Part shown: positions 1 through 5,669 of the stretch, piece by piece | Layout of the letters: each line of letters opens with the position of its first letter | How positions within the stretch are numbered: position 1 is the first letter of the stretch | From: Azonexus sp. | Lineage (GTDB): Bacteria; Pseudomonadota; Gammaproteobacteria; Burkholderiales; Rhodocyclaceae | Assembly (NCBI GenBank): GCA_030697085.1 | Contig: JAUYQT010000596.1 | Span: 1 to 5,669, forward strand | DNA length: 5,669 nt | Direction of reading: 5' to 3' | Made by a program: the position numbers and the translations under genes | Notes under the pieces: model-generated | Databases searched by the model: none | Seen by the model: the letters and a program-made list of their open reading frames with translations, nothing else | What the model was told of the DNA's origin: nothing

Positions 1-857
1 ATGGTATTACGAACCGCAGCTTCGAGCAGTACTGCCAGATTGCGACCGGCTGCTACCGGAATGACCACCTTGCGGACGGGGACACCCAATACCTCCTGGG
101 TCTGGGCATCAAGTGGCAGGCGGGGGGCGTCGTCTGAAGCCAGTGTTTTTTGTAAATGGACAATTAGCTTGAGCTTCATTTTTCGGCGCGAAGCGGTCTC
201 ACCGAAAATAGTACGGATATTAAGCAGACCGAGGCCGCGGACTTCAAGGAAATCGCGCAACATACCGGGGCAGCGACCTTCAATCGTTGTTGGCGCAATA
301 CGCGCCATTTCAACCACATCATCAGCAACCAGTCCATGGCCGCGAGAAATGAGCTCCAGTGCCAGTTCGGATTTGCCAACGCCGGAATGCCCGGTAATTA
401 ATACGCCCATACCAAGGACGTCCATGAAAACGCCATGCAGGTTAAGCGTATCGGCCAGTCTGGATGAGAGGTAAATGCGGAGCTGGTCGATAACGGCCGA
501 GCAAGGCTTGGGCGAGACAATCAGGGGCGTATCGGATTGTGTGCAGGCGTCGAGCAACAGCGTTGGTGGGGTTAGCCCATCACCGACAATGATGGCTGGC
601 GGTTGGGCCAGGAGAAGATCGTGGAAGACCTGACTAAAGCGCCGCTCACCGATACGCTGGATCCAGTCGTATTCAGCCTGCCCCATGACCTGCAGGCGTT
701 CCGGGTGAATAGTGTTGATGTGGCCGACGACATCCGCTCCGAAATTATTGGAAAGCTTGATCTCGATACGGCGATCGGCCTGGTGGCCGATGATCCAGCT
801 CAACAACAGTCTTTCGCGGTTGTCTTCGTATAGCTGAATTAGGCTGATATGGCGCAC
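1..857 (-). CDS. hprK: HPr kinase/phosphorylase, 3' end beyond window
   Basis: Bifunctional cytoplasmic enzyme that phosphorylates the phosphocarrier HPr on its regulatory serine using ATP or PPi, and removes that phosphate. I translated the minus strand from 857 and found an open frame of 285 codons to the left edge with no stop. It is partial at the C-terminus; the family is usually about 310 residues. The N-terminal domain (about 1-130) begins RHISLIQLYEDN. The kinase domain has a conserved His at about 141, the P-loop GHSGVGKS at 156-163, an Asp pair at 179-180, and the family signature LEVRGLGLLNI at about 204-214. The start is GTG at 855-857, only 9 nt after the ptsN stop, with a weak GAAG-type ribosome site. 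The alignment-like N-terminus supports this start. Its place behind ptsN indicates a role in the proteobacterial nitrogen/carbon PTS rather than Gram-positive style catabolite repression (inference). Confidence 0.95.
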   Translation of the reverse strand, partial: MRHISLIQLYEDNRERLLLSWIIGHQADRRIEIKLSNNFGADVVGHINTIHPERLQVMGQAEYDWIQRIGERRFSQVFHDLLLAQPPAIIVGDGLTPPTLLLDACTQSDTPLIVSPKPCSAVIDQLRIYLSSRLADTLNLHGVFMDVLGMGVLITGHSGVGKSELALELISRGHGLVADDVVEMARIAPTTIEGRCPGMLRDFLEVRGLGLLNIRTIFGETASRRKMKLKLIVHLQKTLASDDAPRLPLDAQTQEVLGVPVRKVVIPVAAGRNLAVLLEAAVRNT

Positions 858-866
858 AGAGTTGCT

Positions 867-1313
867 TCAGGCCTGAAAAAGGCTGAGCACAACGGCGGGG
901 TCAGCCGCTCCTTGGAGGCTTTCGCGGAAAGCACGATCCGAAAAACGCTGTGCTAACTCGGAAAGAATCTGAAGATGCTCTTCCGTGGCTTGTTCAGGGA
1001 CTAACAGAATAAACAGCAAATTTACGGGGCGACCATCCGGTGAGTCGAATGGCACTGGCGAGGCTAGGCGCATAAATGCACCAGCAGCCTGTTTCAGACC
1101 TTTGATTCGGCCATGCGGGATGGCAACCCCTTGACCAAGGCCGGTTGAACCAAGCTTTTCACGGGCAAAAAGGCTGTCGAAAATGACCGATCGGGCAAGC
1201 CCGAGATGTGCTTCAAAAAGCACGCCAGCCTGTTCGAAAACCCGTTTTTTGCTGCCAACGTCGAGGTCGAGAAGAACCTGCGATGGAGACAGGATATTTG
1301 ATAAGGGGTTCAT
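867..1313 (-). CDS. ptsN: PTS IIA-like nitrogen regulatory protein (EIIA-Ntr)
   Basis: 148-residue cytoplasmic EIIA domain of the nitrogen-related PTS, the terminal phosphate acceptor of the PtsP-NPr/HPr chain. In other proteobacteria it acts as a regulator (potassium uptake, sigma-54 genes, stress) rather than in sugar transport. The expected active-site histidine is H67 in GVAIPHGRI, and a second conserved His lies at 113 in EEHLQILSELA. The early LDLDVGSKKRVFEQAG segment is typical of PtsN. The length matches the family (about 150-163). The ATG at 1311-1313 gives the expected N-terminus, but the bases just upstream (GAATTCCCCT on the minus strand) contain no Shine-Dalgarno sequence. It sits 54 nt after hpf, with a terminator-like hairpin between them, and 9 nt before hprK. 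Confidence 0.96.
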   Translation of the reverse strand: MNPLSNILSPSQVLLDLDVGSKKRVFEQAGVLFEAHLGLARSVIFDSLFAREKLGSTGLGQGVAIPHGRIKGLKQAAGAFMRLASPVPFDSPDGRPVNLLFILLVPEQATEEHLQILSELAQRFSDRAFRESLQGAADPAVVLSLFQA

Positions 1314-1324
1314 AGGGGAATTCT

Positions 1325-1358
1325 GAAAAGGAAAGGCCGCAGCATCACGGCTGCGGCC
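1325..1358 (-). terminator. Terminator-like hairpin or attenuator between hpf and ptsN
   Basis: On the minus strand GGCCGCAGC and GCTGCGGCC form a perfect 9-bp, very GC-rich stem (arms 1350-1358 and 1335-1343) around a 6-nt loop (CGTGAT). The run TTTCCTTTTC follows at once (1325-1334). This is the layout of an intrinsic terminator, although the T-run is broken by two C's. It starts 9 nt after the hpf stop and ends 11 nt before the ptsN start. It may therefore end most transcripts after hpf, leave partial read-through into ptsN-hprK, or protect the 3' end of a processed mRNA. The structure is directly visible; its strength is inferred. Confidence 0.72.
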
Positions 1359-1367
1359 AATTGGCGC

Positions 1368-1691
1368 TTATTCAGCTACTTCGAGCGTAGGCTTTTCACC
1401 GCGATGGTGATCTTGAACCTTTTGCTTGTACTTTTGTACCTGGCGATCCAGTTTGTCGAACATGGCGTCGATGGCAGCGTAAAGATCGTCGCCAGATTCT
1501 TCAACGTGCATATCCTTACCCGGCACATGCAAAGTCGCCTCGGCTTTTTGCTTGAGTTTCTCAACAGAGAGAACCACGCTAACACCGGTGACTTTGTCAA
1601 AATGACGAACGACGGGATCAAGTTTGTTCTCGACGTACTCACGTAAAGCCGGTGTTACCTCGATATGGTGACCACTGATCTGCAGATTCAC
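1368..1691 (-). CDS. hpf: Short-form ribosome hibernation promoting factor
   Basis: 107-residue protein of the HPF/RaiA family (formerly sigma-54 modulation protein), which binds the 30S decoding centre in stationary phase, blocks translation and promotes ribosome dimers in organisms that also have RMF. The N-terminus [23 protein letters not shown] is the classic opening strand and helix. The middle segment [21 protein letters not shown] and the [23 protein letters not shown] helix complete the beta-alpha fold. It lacks the long C-terminal dimerisation domain, so it is the short form (E. coli HPF is 95 residues). The start is GTG (1689-1691), supported by an AGGAG ribosome site 7 nt upstream. 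It follows rpoN after 16 nt, the usual neighbour of sigma-54. Confidence 0.96.
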   Translation of the reverse strand: MNLQISGHHIEVTPALREYVENKLDPVVRHFDKVTGVSVVLSVEKLKQKAEATLHVPGKDMHVEESGDDLYAAIDAMFDKLDRQVQKYKQKVQDHHRGEKPTLEVAE

Positions 1692-1698
1692 TTTTTTT

Positions 1699-1703
1699 CT
1701 CCT
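1699..1703 (-). promoter_or_regulatory. Strong ribosome binding site of hpf, deciding its GTG start
   Basis: AGGAG on the minus strand lies just after the rpoN stop, followed by a run of seven A's and then the GTG start. The 7-nt spacing is near ideal and fixes GTG as the start, since no ATG gives the conserved N-terminus. The purine-rich tract (GAGAGAGGAG plus A-run) is the strongest such site among the downstream genes, which fits high Hpf output independent of rpoN translation (inference). Confidence 0.85.
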
Positions 1704-1707
1704 CTCT

Positions 1708-3177
1708 CTACAGGGTCTTGCGTAAATTGACCGGCGGGATGTTGAGGGACTCGCGGTATTTTGCCACCGTGCGTCTGGCTACAACAATTCCCTGCTGGCC
1801 TAGTATTTCGGATAACTGACTATCCGACAAGGGCTTCTTGCTATTTTCAGCCGAAATCAATTGCTTGATCAAGGCGCGGATAGCGGTAGCAGAGCACGCC
1901 CCACCAGTATCGGTGGAAACGTGGCTGCCAAAGAAATATTTGAGTTCGAAGATGCCGCGCGGTGTCGCCATGTACTTCTGATTGGTGACGCGGGATACGG
2001 TCGACTCATGTAAACCTAAAATATCAGCGATTTCGCGGAGCACCAGCGGCCGCATCGCGACCTCGCCGTGCTCGAAAAACTGGCGTTGGCGATCAACAAT
2101 GGCTTGGGTTACCCGGTGAATGGTCTCAAAGCGCTGCTGCATGTTCTTGATCAACCAGCGGGCTTCCTGCAACTGGCCGGTCAGGTTGCCGTTACCACGC
2201 CGCTGGCGACCGAGGATTTCAGCGTACAAGCGGTTAATGCGTAGACGCGGGTAAGCGTCCGGATTGATGTAGGCCGTCCATTGGCCCTTCAGTTTTTTAA
2301 CAATCACGTCAGGTGTGATATAGCGTGCTTCAATCTGAGCGAAACGCGCTCCAGGCCTCGGATTCAGGCTAACGATCAAAGCATGTGCGGTTTTCTGTGC
2401 TTCGTCGTCGCAACCCGTGAGTCGACGAATTTTGGCAAAGTCGCGGGCGGCGAGTAACTCCAGGTATTTATCGACAATGGTGAGCGCCAGCGTTCGATCT
2501 TCACTGGGTGACAAAGCCTTCATTTGCAGCGCCAGGCATTCTTGTGGGCTGCGAGCGCCGATGCCGACCGGATCAAAATTCTGGATCAGGCGCAGGGCGA
2601 TCTCCAGTTCTTCAATCTCGATTTCATATTCAGGGGGTAATGTTTCCCAAAGCTCCTGCAATGACGCAGAAAGGTAACCGTCATCATCCAGCGCTTCAAT
2701 CATGAAGCGGACCAGGCTACGGTCACGCTCGGAAAGCTGCGTCATCCCAAGTTGCCAACCCAGATGGTCACGCAGACTTATCGTTGCGGCGTGGATATCT
2801 TGCGAATCGCTGTCGTCATCTTCATCGCGTCCAGCGCCGGTAAACGTGCCGGCATCCGAACTCCATCGGTCATCGTCGACATCGCTTGGTGTCGACGGCA
2901 CATCCTGCTCGCGAACATCGCGGGCATCTTGCTCTTCGCGCTCAACGCGCTGGTCACGTTCACCTTCAGTTGTTTGCGGGGCATCAAACTGCTGAGCCGC
3001 CGTGAACGATTCGCTTCCCTGGTCGTCATCGCGTTCCAGCATTGGATTTTCAAGCAGGTAGCGCTCGATTTCCTGTTGCATTTCGACGGTCGACAACTGC
3101 AGGAGTTTGATCGACTGCTGCAGCTGAGGTGTCAGTGCAAGGTGCTGCGAAAGTTTTAGTTGGAGAGCTGGCTTCAT
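1708..3177 (-). CDS. rpoN: RNA polymerase sigma-54 factor
   Basis: 489-residue sigma-54, which directs RNA polymerase to -24/-12 promoters and needs an AAA+ enhancer-binding activator to open DNA. Region I (about 1-50) is the Gln/Leu-rich activator-responsive segment, with [21 protein letters not shown]. Region II (about 50-130) is an extended acidic, low-complexity linker. The core-binding region follows, with the [19 protein letters not shown] motif. A helix-turn-helix at about 380-400 ([20 protein letters not shown]) recognises the -12 element. The RpoN box [10 protein letters not shown] is at 467-476, so the protein is complete. The ATG at 3175-3177 gives the canonical N-terminus, yet no Shine-Dalgarno sequence is visible in the 25-nt gap after lptB. 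It lies between lptB and hpf, the conserved proteobacterial order. Confidence 0.98.
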   Translation of the reverse strand: MKPALQLKLSQHLALTPQLQQSIKLLQLSTVEMQQEIERYLLENPMLERDDDQGSESFTAAQQFDAPQTTEGERDQRVEREEQDARDVREQDVPSTPSDVDDDRWSSDAGTFTGAGRDEDDDSDSQDIHAATISLRDHLGWQLGMTQLSERDRSLVRFMIEALDDDGYLSASLQELWETLPPEYEIEIEELEIALRLIQNFDPVGIGARSPQECLALQMKALSPSEDRTLALTIVDKYLELLAARDFAKIRRLTGCDDEAQKTAHALIVSLNPRPGARFAQIEARYITPDVIVKKLKGQWTAYINPDAYPRLRINRLYAEILGRQRRGNGNLTGQLQEARWLIKNMQQRFETIHRVTQAIVDRQRQFFEHGEVAMRPLVLREIADILGLHESTVSRVTNQKYMATPRGIFELKYFFGSHVSTDTGGACSATAIRALIKQLISAENSKKPLSDSQLSEILGQQGIVVARRTVAKYRESLNIPPVNLRKTL

Positions 3178-3202
3178 TGAATGGGTAACGGGTGCGGCTT
3201 AG

Positions 3203-3937
3203 TCAGAGTTTGAAATGTTCGCCAAGGTAAACCTTGCGCACACTTTCATTATTGACGATCTCTTTCGGCACTCCGGCGGCCAAGACGCGGCCGGCGCTAA
3301 TAATATAAGCATGATCACAAATACCCAGTGTCTCGCGGACGTTGTGATCGGTAATCAATACCCCGATATTACGCTCCTTCAGGAAGCGAATAATCTTTTG
3401 AATTTCAAGCACAGCAATCGGGTCGACCCCGGCAAATGGTTCGTCGAGAAGAATAAAGCGCGGGTTGGTCGCCAGTGCGCGGGCAATTTCAACCCGGCGC
3501 CGTTCGCCACCAGAGAGCGCTGAGGCGTTTACGTGGCGGACATGATCGATATGCAGCTCGTTGAGCAGCCCCTCGACGCGGTCATCGAGTTCAGCTTTCG
3601 GCAAATCAAGCAACTCAAGAACGGCACGGATGTTTTCTTCGACATTCAGTTTGCGAAAGACGGAGGCTTCTTGCGGCAAGTAGGAAAGCCCCTTGCGGGC
3701 CCGACTATGCATAGGCAGGTGGGTTAGGTTGGCCTCATCGATATAGACTTCGCCGCCATCAGCGGCTACCAGGCCAACGATCATATAAAAACAGGTGGTC
3801 TTGCCAGCACCGTTCGGGCCAAGCAAACCGACGATTTCGCCGGATTTGACCTCGAAGGAAACGTCTTCAACCACAGTGCGCGCTTTGTAGCGCTTTTTCA
3901 AATTGTGGGCCGACAGCTTGGCAAGTGGGAGGGTCAT
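3203..3937 (-). CDS. lptB: LPS export ABC transporter ATPase LptB
   Basis: 244-residue cytoplasmic ATPase of the LptB2FGC complex, which extracts lipopolysaccharide from the inner membrane and drives it along the Lpt bridge to the outer membrane. All ABC motifs are intact: Walker A GPNGAGKT (40-47), Q-loop Q89 in YLPQEAS, signature [15 protein letters not shown] (from 141), Walker B FILLDE (161-166, catalytic E166), D-loop GVD (170-172) and H-loop H198 in [10 protein letters not shown]. The FAGVDP and VYLGEHFKL segments are typical of LptB rather than of LivF/LivG-type ATPases. The ATG overlaps the recX stop as ATGA and is preceded by GGAG 7 nt upstream, so translational coupling is likely. 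The usual upstream partners lptC and lptA are absent here; recX occupies their place. Confidence 0.97.
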   Translation of the reverse strand: MTLPLAKLSAHNLKKRYKARTVVEDVSFEVKSGEIVGLLGPNGAGKTTCFYMIVGLVAADGGEVYIDEANLTHLPMHSRARKGLSYLPQEASVFRKLNVEENIRAVLELLDLPKAELDDRVEGLLNELHIDHVRHVNASALSGGERRRVEIARALATNPRFILLDEPFAGVDPIAVLEIQKIIRFLKERNIGVLITDHNVRETLGICDHAYIISAGRVLAAGVPKEIVNNESVRKVYLGEHFKL

Positions 3938-4377
3938 TCATCTGCTCCACGCATGGCCCGGCGCATCGTTTGGGTTATTGCTTCGCCGGAAAAGCCACGA
4001 TACTGTAAAAAACGCATCTGTTTGGCCCGTTCTGCGGGCGTTTGTGGCAACTGGCCGAATTTGCGTGCCCAGACTGCTTGGCAGCGCTCAATTTCATCGC
4101 CTGCTTCCGGCAGTGCCGCGGCGATGTCTTCGTCGCTTACGCCGCTTTGTCGCAATTCCTGTTTCAGGCGCCCGTTGCCGTAGCGCCGGGCGCGCGCGAT
4201 TACCCGCTGGCTGGCAAAGCGCTGGTCACAAAGCAGGCGCTCGGGTTCCAGCGTTTCCAGCACGGCGTCGAGTAGATCGGCCGACTCGGCTTCCGCAGCA
4301 AGTTTGCTTTTCAACTCCGCCCGGCTGTGATCGCGCCGGGAGAGGAGTTGCAAGGCGCGAACCCGCAGGCTAGGCAT
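3934..4377 (-). CDS. recX: RecA regulatory protein RecX
   Basis: 147-residue RecX/OraA family protein, a helical-repeat modulator that binds the RecA filament groove and, in E. coli, inhibits filament extension and coprotease activity. Visible family features are the N-terminal [23 protein letters not shown] helix-repeat motif, the central [21 protein letters not shown] segment, and the C-terminal [23 protein letters not shown] repeat. It is somewhat shorter than E. coli RecX (166). The start ATG (4375-4377) lies within the recA coding end, giving an 8-nt overlap with the recA stop. Only a weak GGTGG precedes it, so translation is probably coupled to recA. Its own stop overlaps the lptB start. 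The recA-recX pair is common; the direct overlap with lptB is what is unusual. Confidence 0.95.
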   Translation of the reverse strand: MPSLRVRALQLLSRRDHSRAELKSKLAAEAESADLLDAVLETLEPERLLCDQRFASQRVIARARRYGNGRLKQELRQSGVSDEDIAAALPEAGDEIERCQAVWARKFGQLPQTPAERAKQMRFLQYRGFSGEAITQTMRRAMRGADE

Positions 4378-5395
4378 CGGCCACCGACTTGGTTGGCTTG
4401 ATCACGGTGGTGCTGGCCGCTTCGCGGATGCGAGCTTCAATTTCCTGGGCGATTTCAGGGTGATTACGCAGGAACTCGCGAGAATTGTCTTTACCCTGGC
4501 CAATCTTTTCACCTTTGTATGAATACCAGGCGCCAGATTTTTCGACCAGCTTGTGGGCGACTCCGAGCTCAACGATTTCACCGGCACGGGAAATGCCTTC
4601 TCCGTAGAGAATGTCGAAAATGGCTTCACGGAACGGTGGGGAAACCTTGTTTTTGACAACCTTGACCTTGGTTTCGTTACCGACCACTTCATCGCCGCGC
4701 TTGATGGAACCAATGCGCCGGATATCGAGGCGGACGGAGGCGTAAAACTTCAGCGCATTGCCGCCGGTGGTGGTTTCTGGCGAGCCGAACATGACGCCGA
4801 TTTTCATCCGGATCTGATTGATGAAGATCACCAACGTATTGGTTTTCTTGATATTGGCAGTCAGTTTGCGTAGCGCCTGGCTCATCAGGCGGGCATGCAG
4901 GCCGACCATTTGGTCGCCCATGTCGCCTTCAATTTCGGCGCGCGGAGTGAGCGCGGCCACTGAGTCGATGACGACGATGTCGACCGACGCTGAGCGCACC
5001 AGCATGTCAGCGATTTCCAGCGCTTGCTCACCGTTATCGGGTTGGGAGATTAGTAGCTCATTGACGTTTACACCGAGTTTTTGGGCATATTGCGGATCGA
5101 GCGCGTGTTCGGCATCGATAAAGGCCGCAACGCCGCCCAGCTTCTGCATTTCAGCAACGACTTGCAGGCAGAGCGTGGTTTTGCCGGAAGATTCAGGGCC
5201 GTAGATTTCGACAACGCGGCCGCGTGGCAAGCCGCCGATTCCCAGCGCGATATCCAAACCCAGCGAACCGGTGGAAACCACCTGAATGCCTTCATCAATC
5301 TCGGCATCGCCCATTTTCATGATTGAGCCTTTGCCGAACTGCTTTTCGATTTGTTGCAGCGCTGCGGCGAGCGCCTTTGCCTTGTTGTCGTCCAT
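4370..5395 (-). CDS. recA: Recombinase RecA
   Basis: 341-residue strand-exchange ATPase and LexA coprotease, central to homologous recombination and SOS induction. Walker A GPESSGKT is at 66-73, the catalytic E96 lies in DAEHALD, and Walker B VVIDSV has D144. Loop L1 is near 157-164 (GDMGDQMVG). Loop L2 begins after Q194 in [22 protein letters not shown]. The numbering matches E. coli throughout the core. The start is taken at ATG 5393-5395 ([13 protein letters not shown]), because it matches the family N-terminus and has GAGGT 7 nt upstream. A longer in-frame opening to 5542 is untranslated leader. The C-terminus ends in SVADA and lacks the acidic tail of E. coli RecA. A LexA operator lies upstream. 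Confidence 0.98.
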   Translation of the reverse strand: MDDNKAKALAAALQQIEKQFGKGSIMKMGDAEIDEGIQVVSTGSLGLDIALGIGGLPRGRVVEIYGPESSGKTTLCLQVVAEMQKLGGVAAFIDAEHALDPQYAQKLGVNVNELLISQPDNGEQALEIADMLVRSASVDIVVIDSVAALTPRAEIEGDMGDQMVGLHARLMSQALRKLTANIKKTNTLVIFINQIRMKIGVMFGSPETTTGGNALKFYASVRLDIRRIGSIKRGDEVVGNETKVKVVKNKVSPPFREAIFDILYGEGISRAGEIVELGVAHKLVEKSGAWYSYKGEKIGQGKDNSREFLRNHPEIAQEIEARIREAASTTVIKPTKSVADA

Positions 5396-5401
5396 GGTGC
5401 T

Positions 5402-5406
5402 ACCTC
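5402..5406 (-). promoter_or_regulatory. Ribosome binding site of recA, deciding its start
   Basis: GAGGT on the minus strand stands about 6-7 nt before ATG 5395. It supports the MDDNKAKAL start over the 49-codon in-frame extension that would begin at a TTG near 5542. Confidence 0.85.
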
Positions 5407-5527
5407 GAAGATTTGAGCGGATTATGGCACAGGGGCCAAAGATGGAATAGAAATTGCTGCGCTTTCTGCGTGCCAACGGTGACTGTGAAAAGTGGCTTAT
5501 TGCAGGGTATATTTGCCTGGGTGAGAT

Positions 5528-5582
5528 TGCTTGCTTGTTCAATTACTGGCAATAAACACAGTACATTTACAGTGCTTGCTTG
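5528..5582. repeat. 10-bp direct repeat pair flanking the LexA operator
   Basis: TGCTTGCTTG occurs exactly at 5528-5537 and 5573-5582, 45 bp apart start to start. The copies lie 6 and 9 nt from either edge of the LexA operator. Each copy is itself a partial TGCT repeat, so chance recurrence is possible. The function is unknown. Confidence 0.6.
5544..5563 (-). promoter_or_regulatory. LexA (SOS) operator upstream of recA
   Basis: Read on the minus strand the site is TACTGT, GTTTATTG, CCAGTA. This is the CTGT-N8-ACAG LexA palindrome with one mismatch in the right half-site, keeping the outer TA pairs and an AT-rich centre. It lies 148 nt before the recA start. LexA repression of recA is well established in many proteobacteria. 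Assignment here rests on the match and position; binding is not shown. Confidence 0.85.
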
Positions 5583-5586
5583 GCAA
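5558..5586 (-). promoter_or_regulatory. Candidate sigma-70 promoter for recA
   Basis: On the minus strand TTGCCA (5581-5586, five of six to the -35 consensus) is separated by 17 nt from TACTGT (5558-5563, three of six to the -10 consensus). The -10 overlaps the LexA operator, as expected for SOS repression. The predicted transcript would start near 5551, giving a leader of about 155 nt. An alternative -10 such as AGTAAT (5542-5547) cannot be excluded, so the exact promoter is uncertain. Confidence 0.45.
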
Positions 5587-5645
5587 GCCTAATTTTTCAA
5601 TGCGTCTTAATCAAGAGGCTCTGAACCCTGACTAAATTGCTTATC

Positions 5646-5669
5646 ATGCGCCTTAAATTTTTGCTCGCT
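5646..5669 (+). CDS. Possible start of a divergent gene, cut by window edge
   Basis: ATG at 5646 opens eight codons reading MRLKFLLA to the right edge. A basic residue pair followed by hydrophobic residues could begin a signal peptide or membrane protein. No Shine-Dalgarno sequence precedes it, and eight codons cannot establish a gene. If real, it would be divergent from recA and share its control region. No function can be assigned. Confidence 0.2.

Noticed and set aside
1..474. Plus-strand 157-codon open frame
   Set aside because: It is antisense to hprK, whose minus frame carries the P-loop and family signature. The plus translation is Ser/Arg-rich with no recognisable motif.
1404..1646. 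Plus-strand 80-codon frame opposite hpf
   Set aside because: It is a shadow of hpf, whose fold-typical sequence and strong ribosome site are on the minus strand.
2752..3159. Plus-strand 135-codon frame with hydrophobic, membrane-like stretches
   Set aside because: It lies opposite the acidic region of rpoN. Asp codons (GAT, GAC) read as Ile and Val on the other strand, which creates false membrane segments.
3903..4373. Plus-strand 156-codon frame
   Set aside because: It is the complement of recX and the lptB start. It is Arg/Ala-rich with no domain, and recX is clearly the real gene.
4818..5204. Plus-strand 128-codon frame opposite recA
   Set aside because: It is antisense to the conserved ATPase core of recA and shows no motif of its own.
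5396..5542. N-terminal extension of RecA by 49 residues from a TTG codon
   Set aside because: The RecA family begins at MDDNKAKAL, which has a good ribosome site. The extension covers the leader just inside the LexA operator and resembles no RecA N-terminus.
5600..5635. 11-codon plus-strand mini-frame (MRLNQEALNPD)
   Set aside because: It is too short to distinguish from chance and has no Shine-Dalgarno sequence upstream.

Overview
The window is a dense stretch of core bacterial chromosome. Seven genes all read on the minus strand, in transcription order (right to left): recA, recX, lptB, rpoN, hpf, ptsN and hprK (the last is cut by the left edge). Every product was identified from motifs and overall sequence as I know the families; no database search was run. 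A Gram-negative betaproteobacterium is the best guess. LptB implies an LPS outer membrane. An HPr kinase directly after ptsN and behind rpoN-hpf is a betaproteobacterial (and partly other proteobacterial) arrangement, whereas the enteric rpoN cluster has no hprK. Moderate GC and the acidic RpoN region II also fit, possibly near Rhodocyclales, but the genus is inference.

Right end (5396-5669): the recA control region. It contains a good LexA/SOS operator (5544-5563), a plausible sigma-70 promoter overlapping it, a pair of 10-bp direct repeats on either side of the operator, and a leader of roughly 150 nt ending in a clear ribosome binding site. The last 24 bases could be the start of a divergent plus-strand gene, with little evidence. 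Positions 3934-5395: recA and recX overlap by 8 nt. recX and lptB overlap by 4 nt (ATGA). Positions 1708-3937: lptB, then rpoN after a 25-nt gap. Positions 867-1691: hpf (GTG start, strong RBS), a 9-bp GC-rich hairpin followed by a T-rich run, then ptsN. Positions 1-857: hprK (GTG start), missing about the last 25 residues.

Two modules are joined. One is the SOS recombination pair: RecA filament and its modulator RecX. The other is the widespread lptB-rpoN-hpf-ptsN-hprK block, which combines the LPS-export ATPase, sigma-54, ribosome hibernation and the nitrogen-type PTS with its HPr kinase. In the usual arrangement lptC-lptA precede lptB; here recX takes that place with overlapping codons. 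No terminator is visible from the recA promoter to the end of hpf, so DNA-damage induction could read into lptB and rpoN. This junction is the most interesting point. I see no mobile element, CRISPR array, RNA gene or clearly undescribed system.
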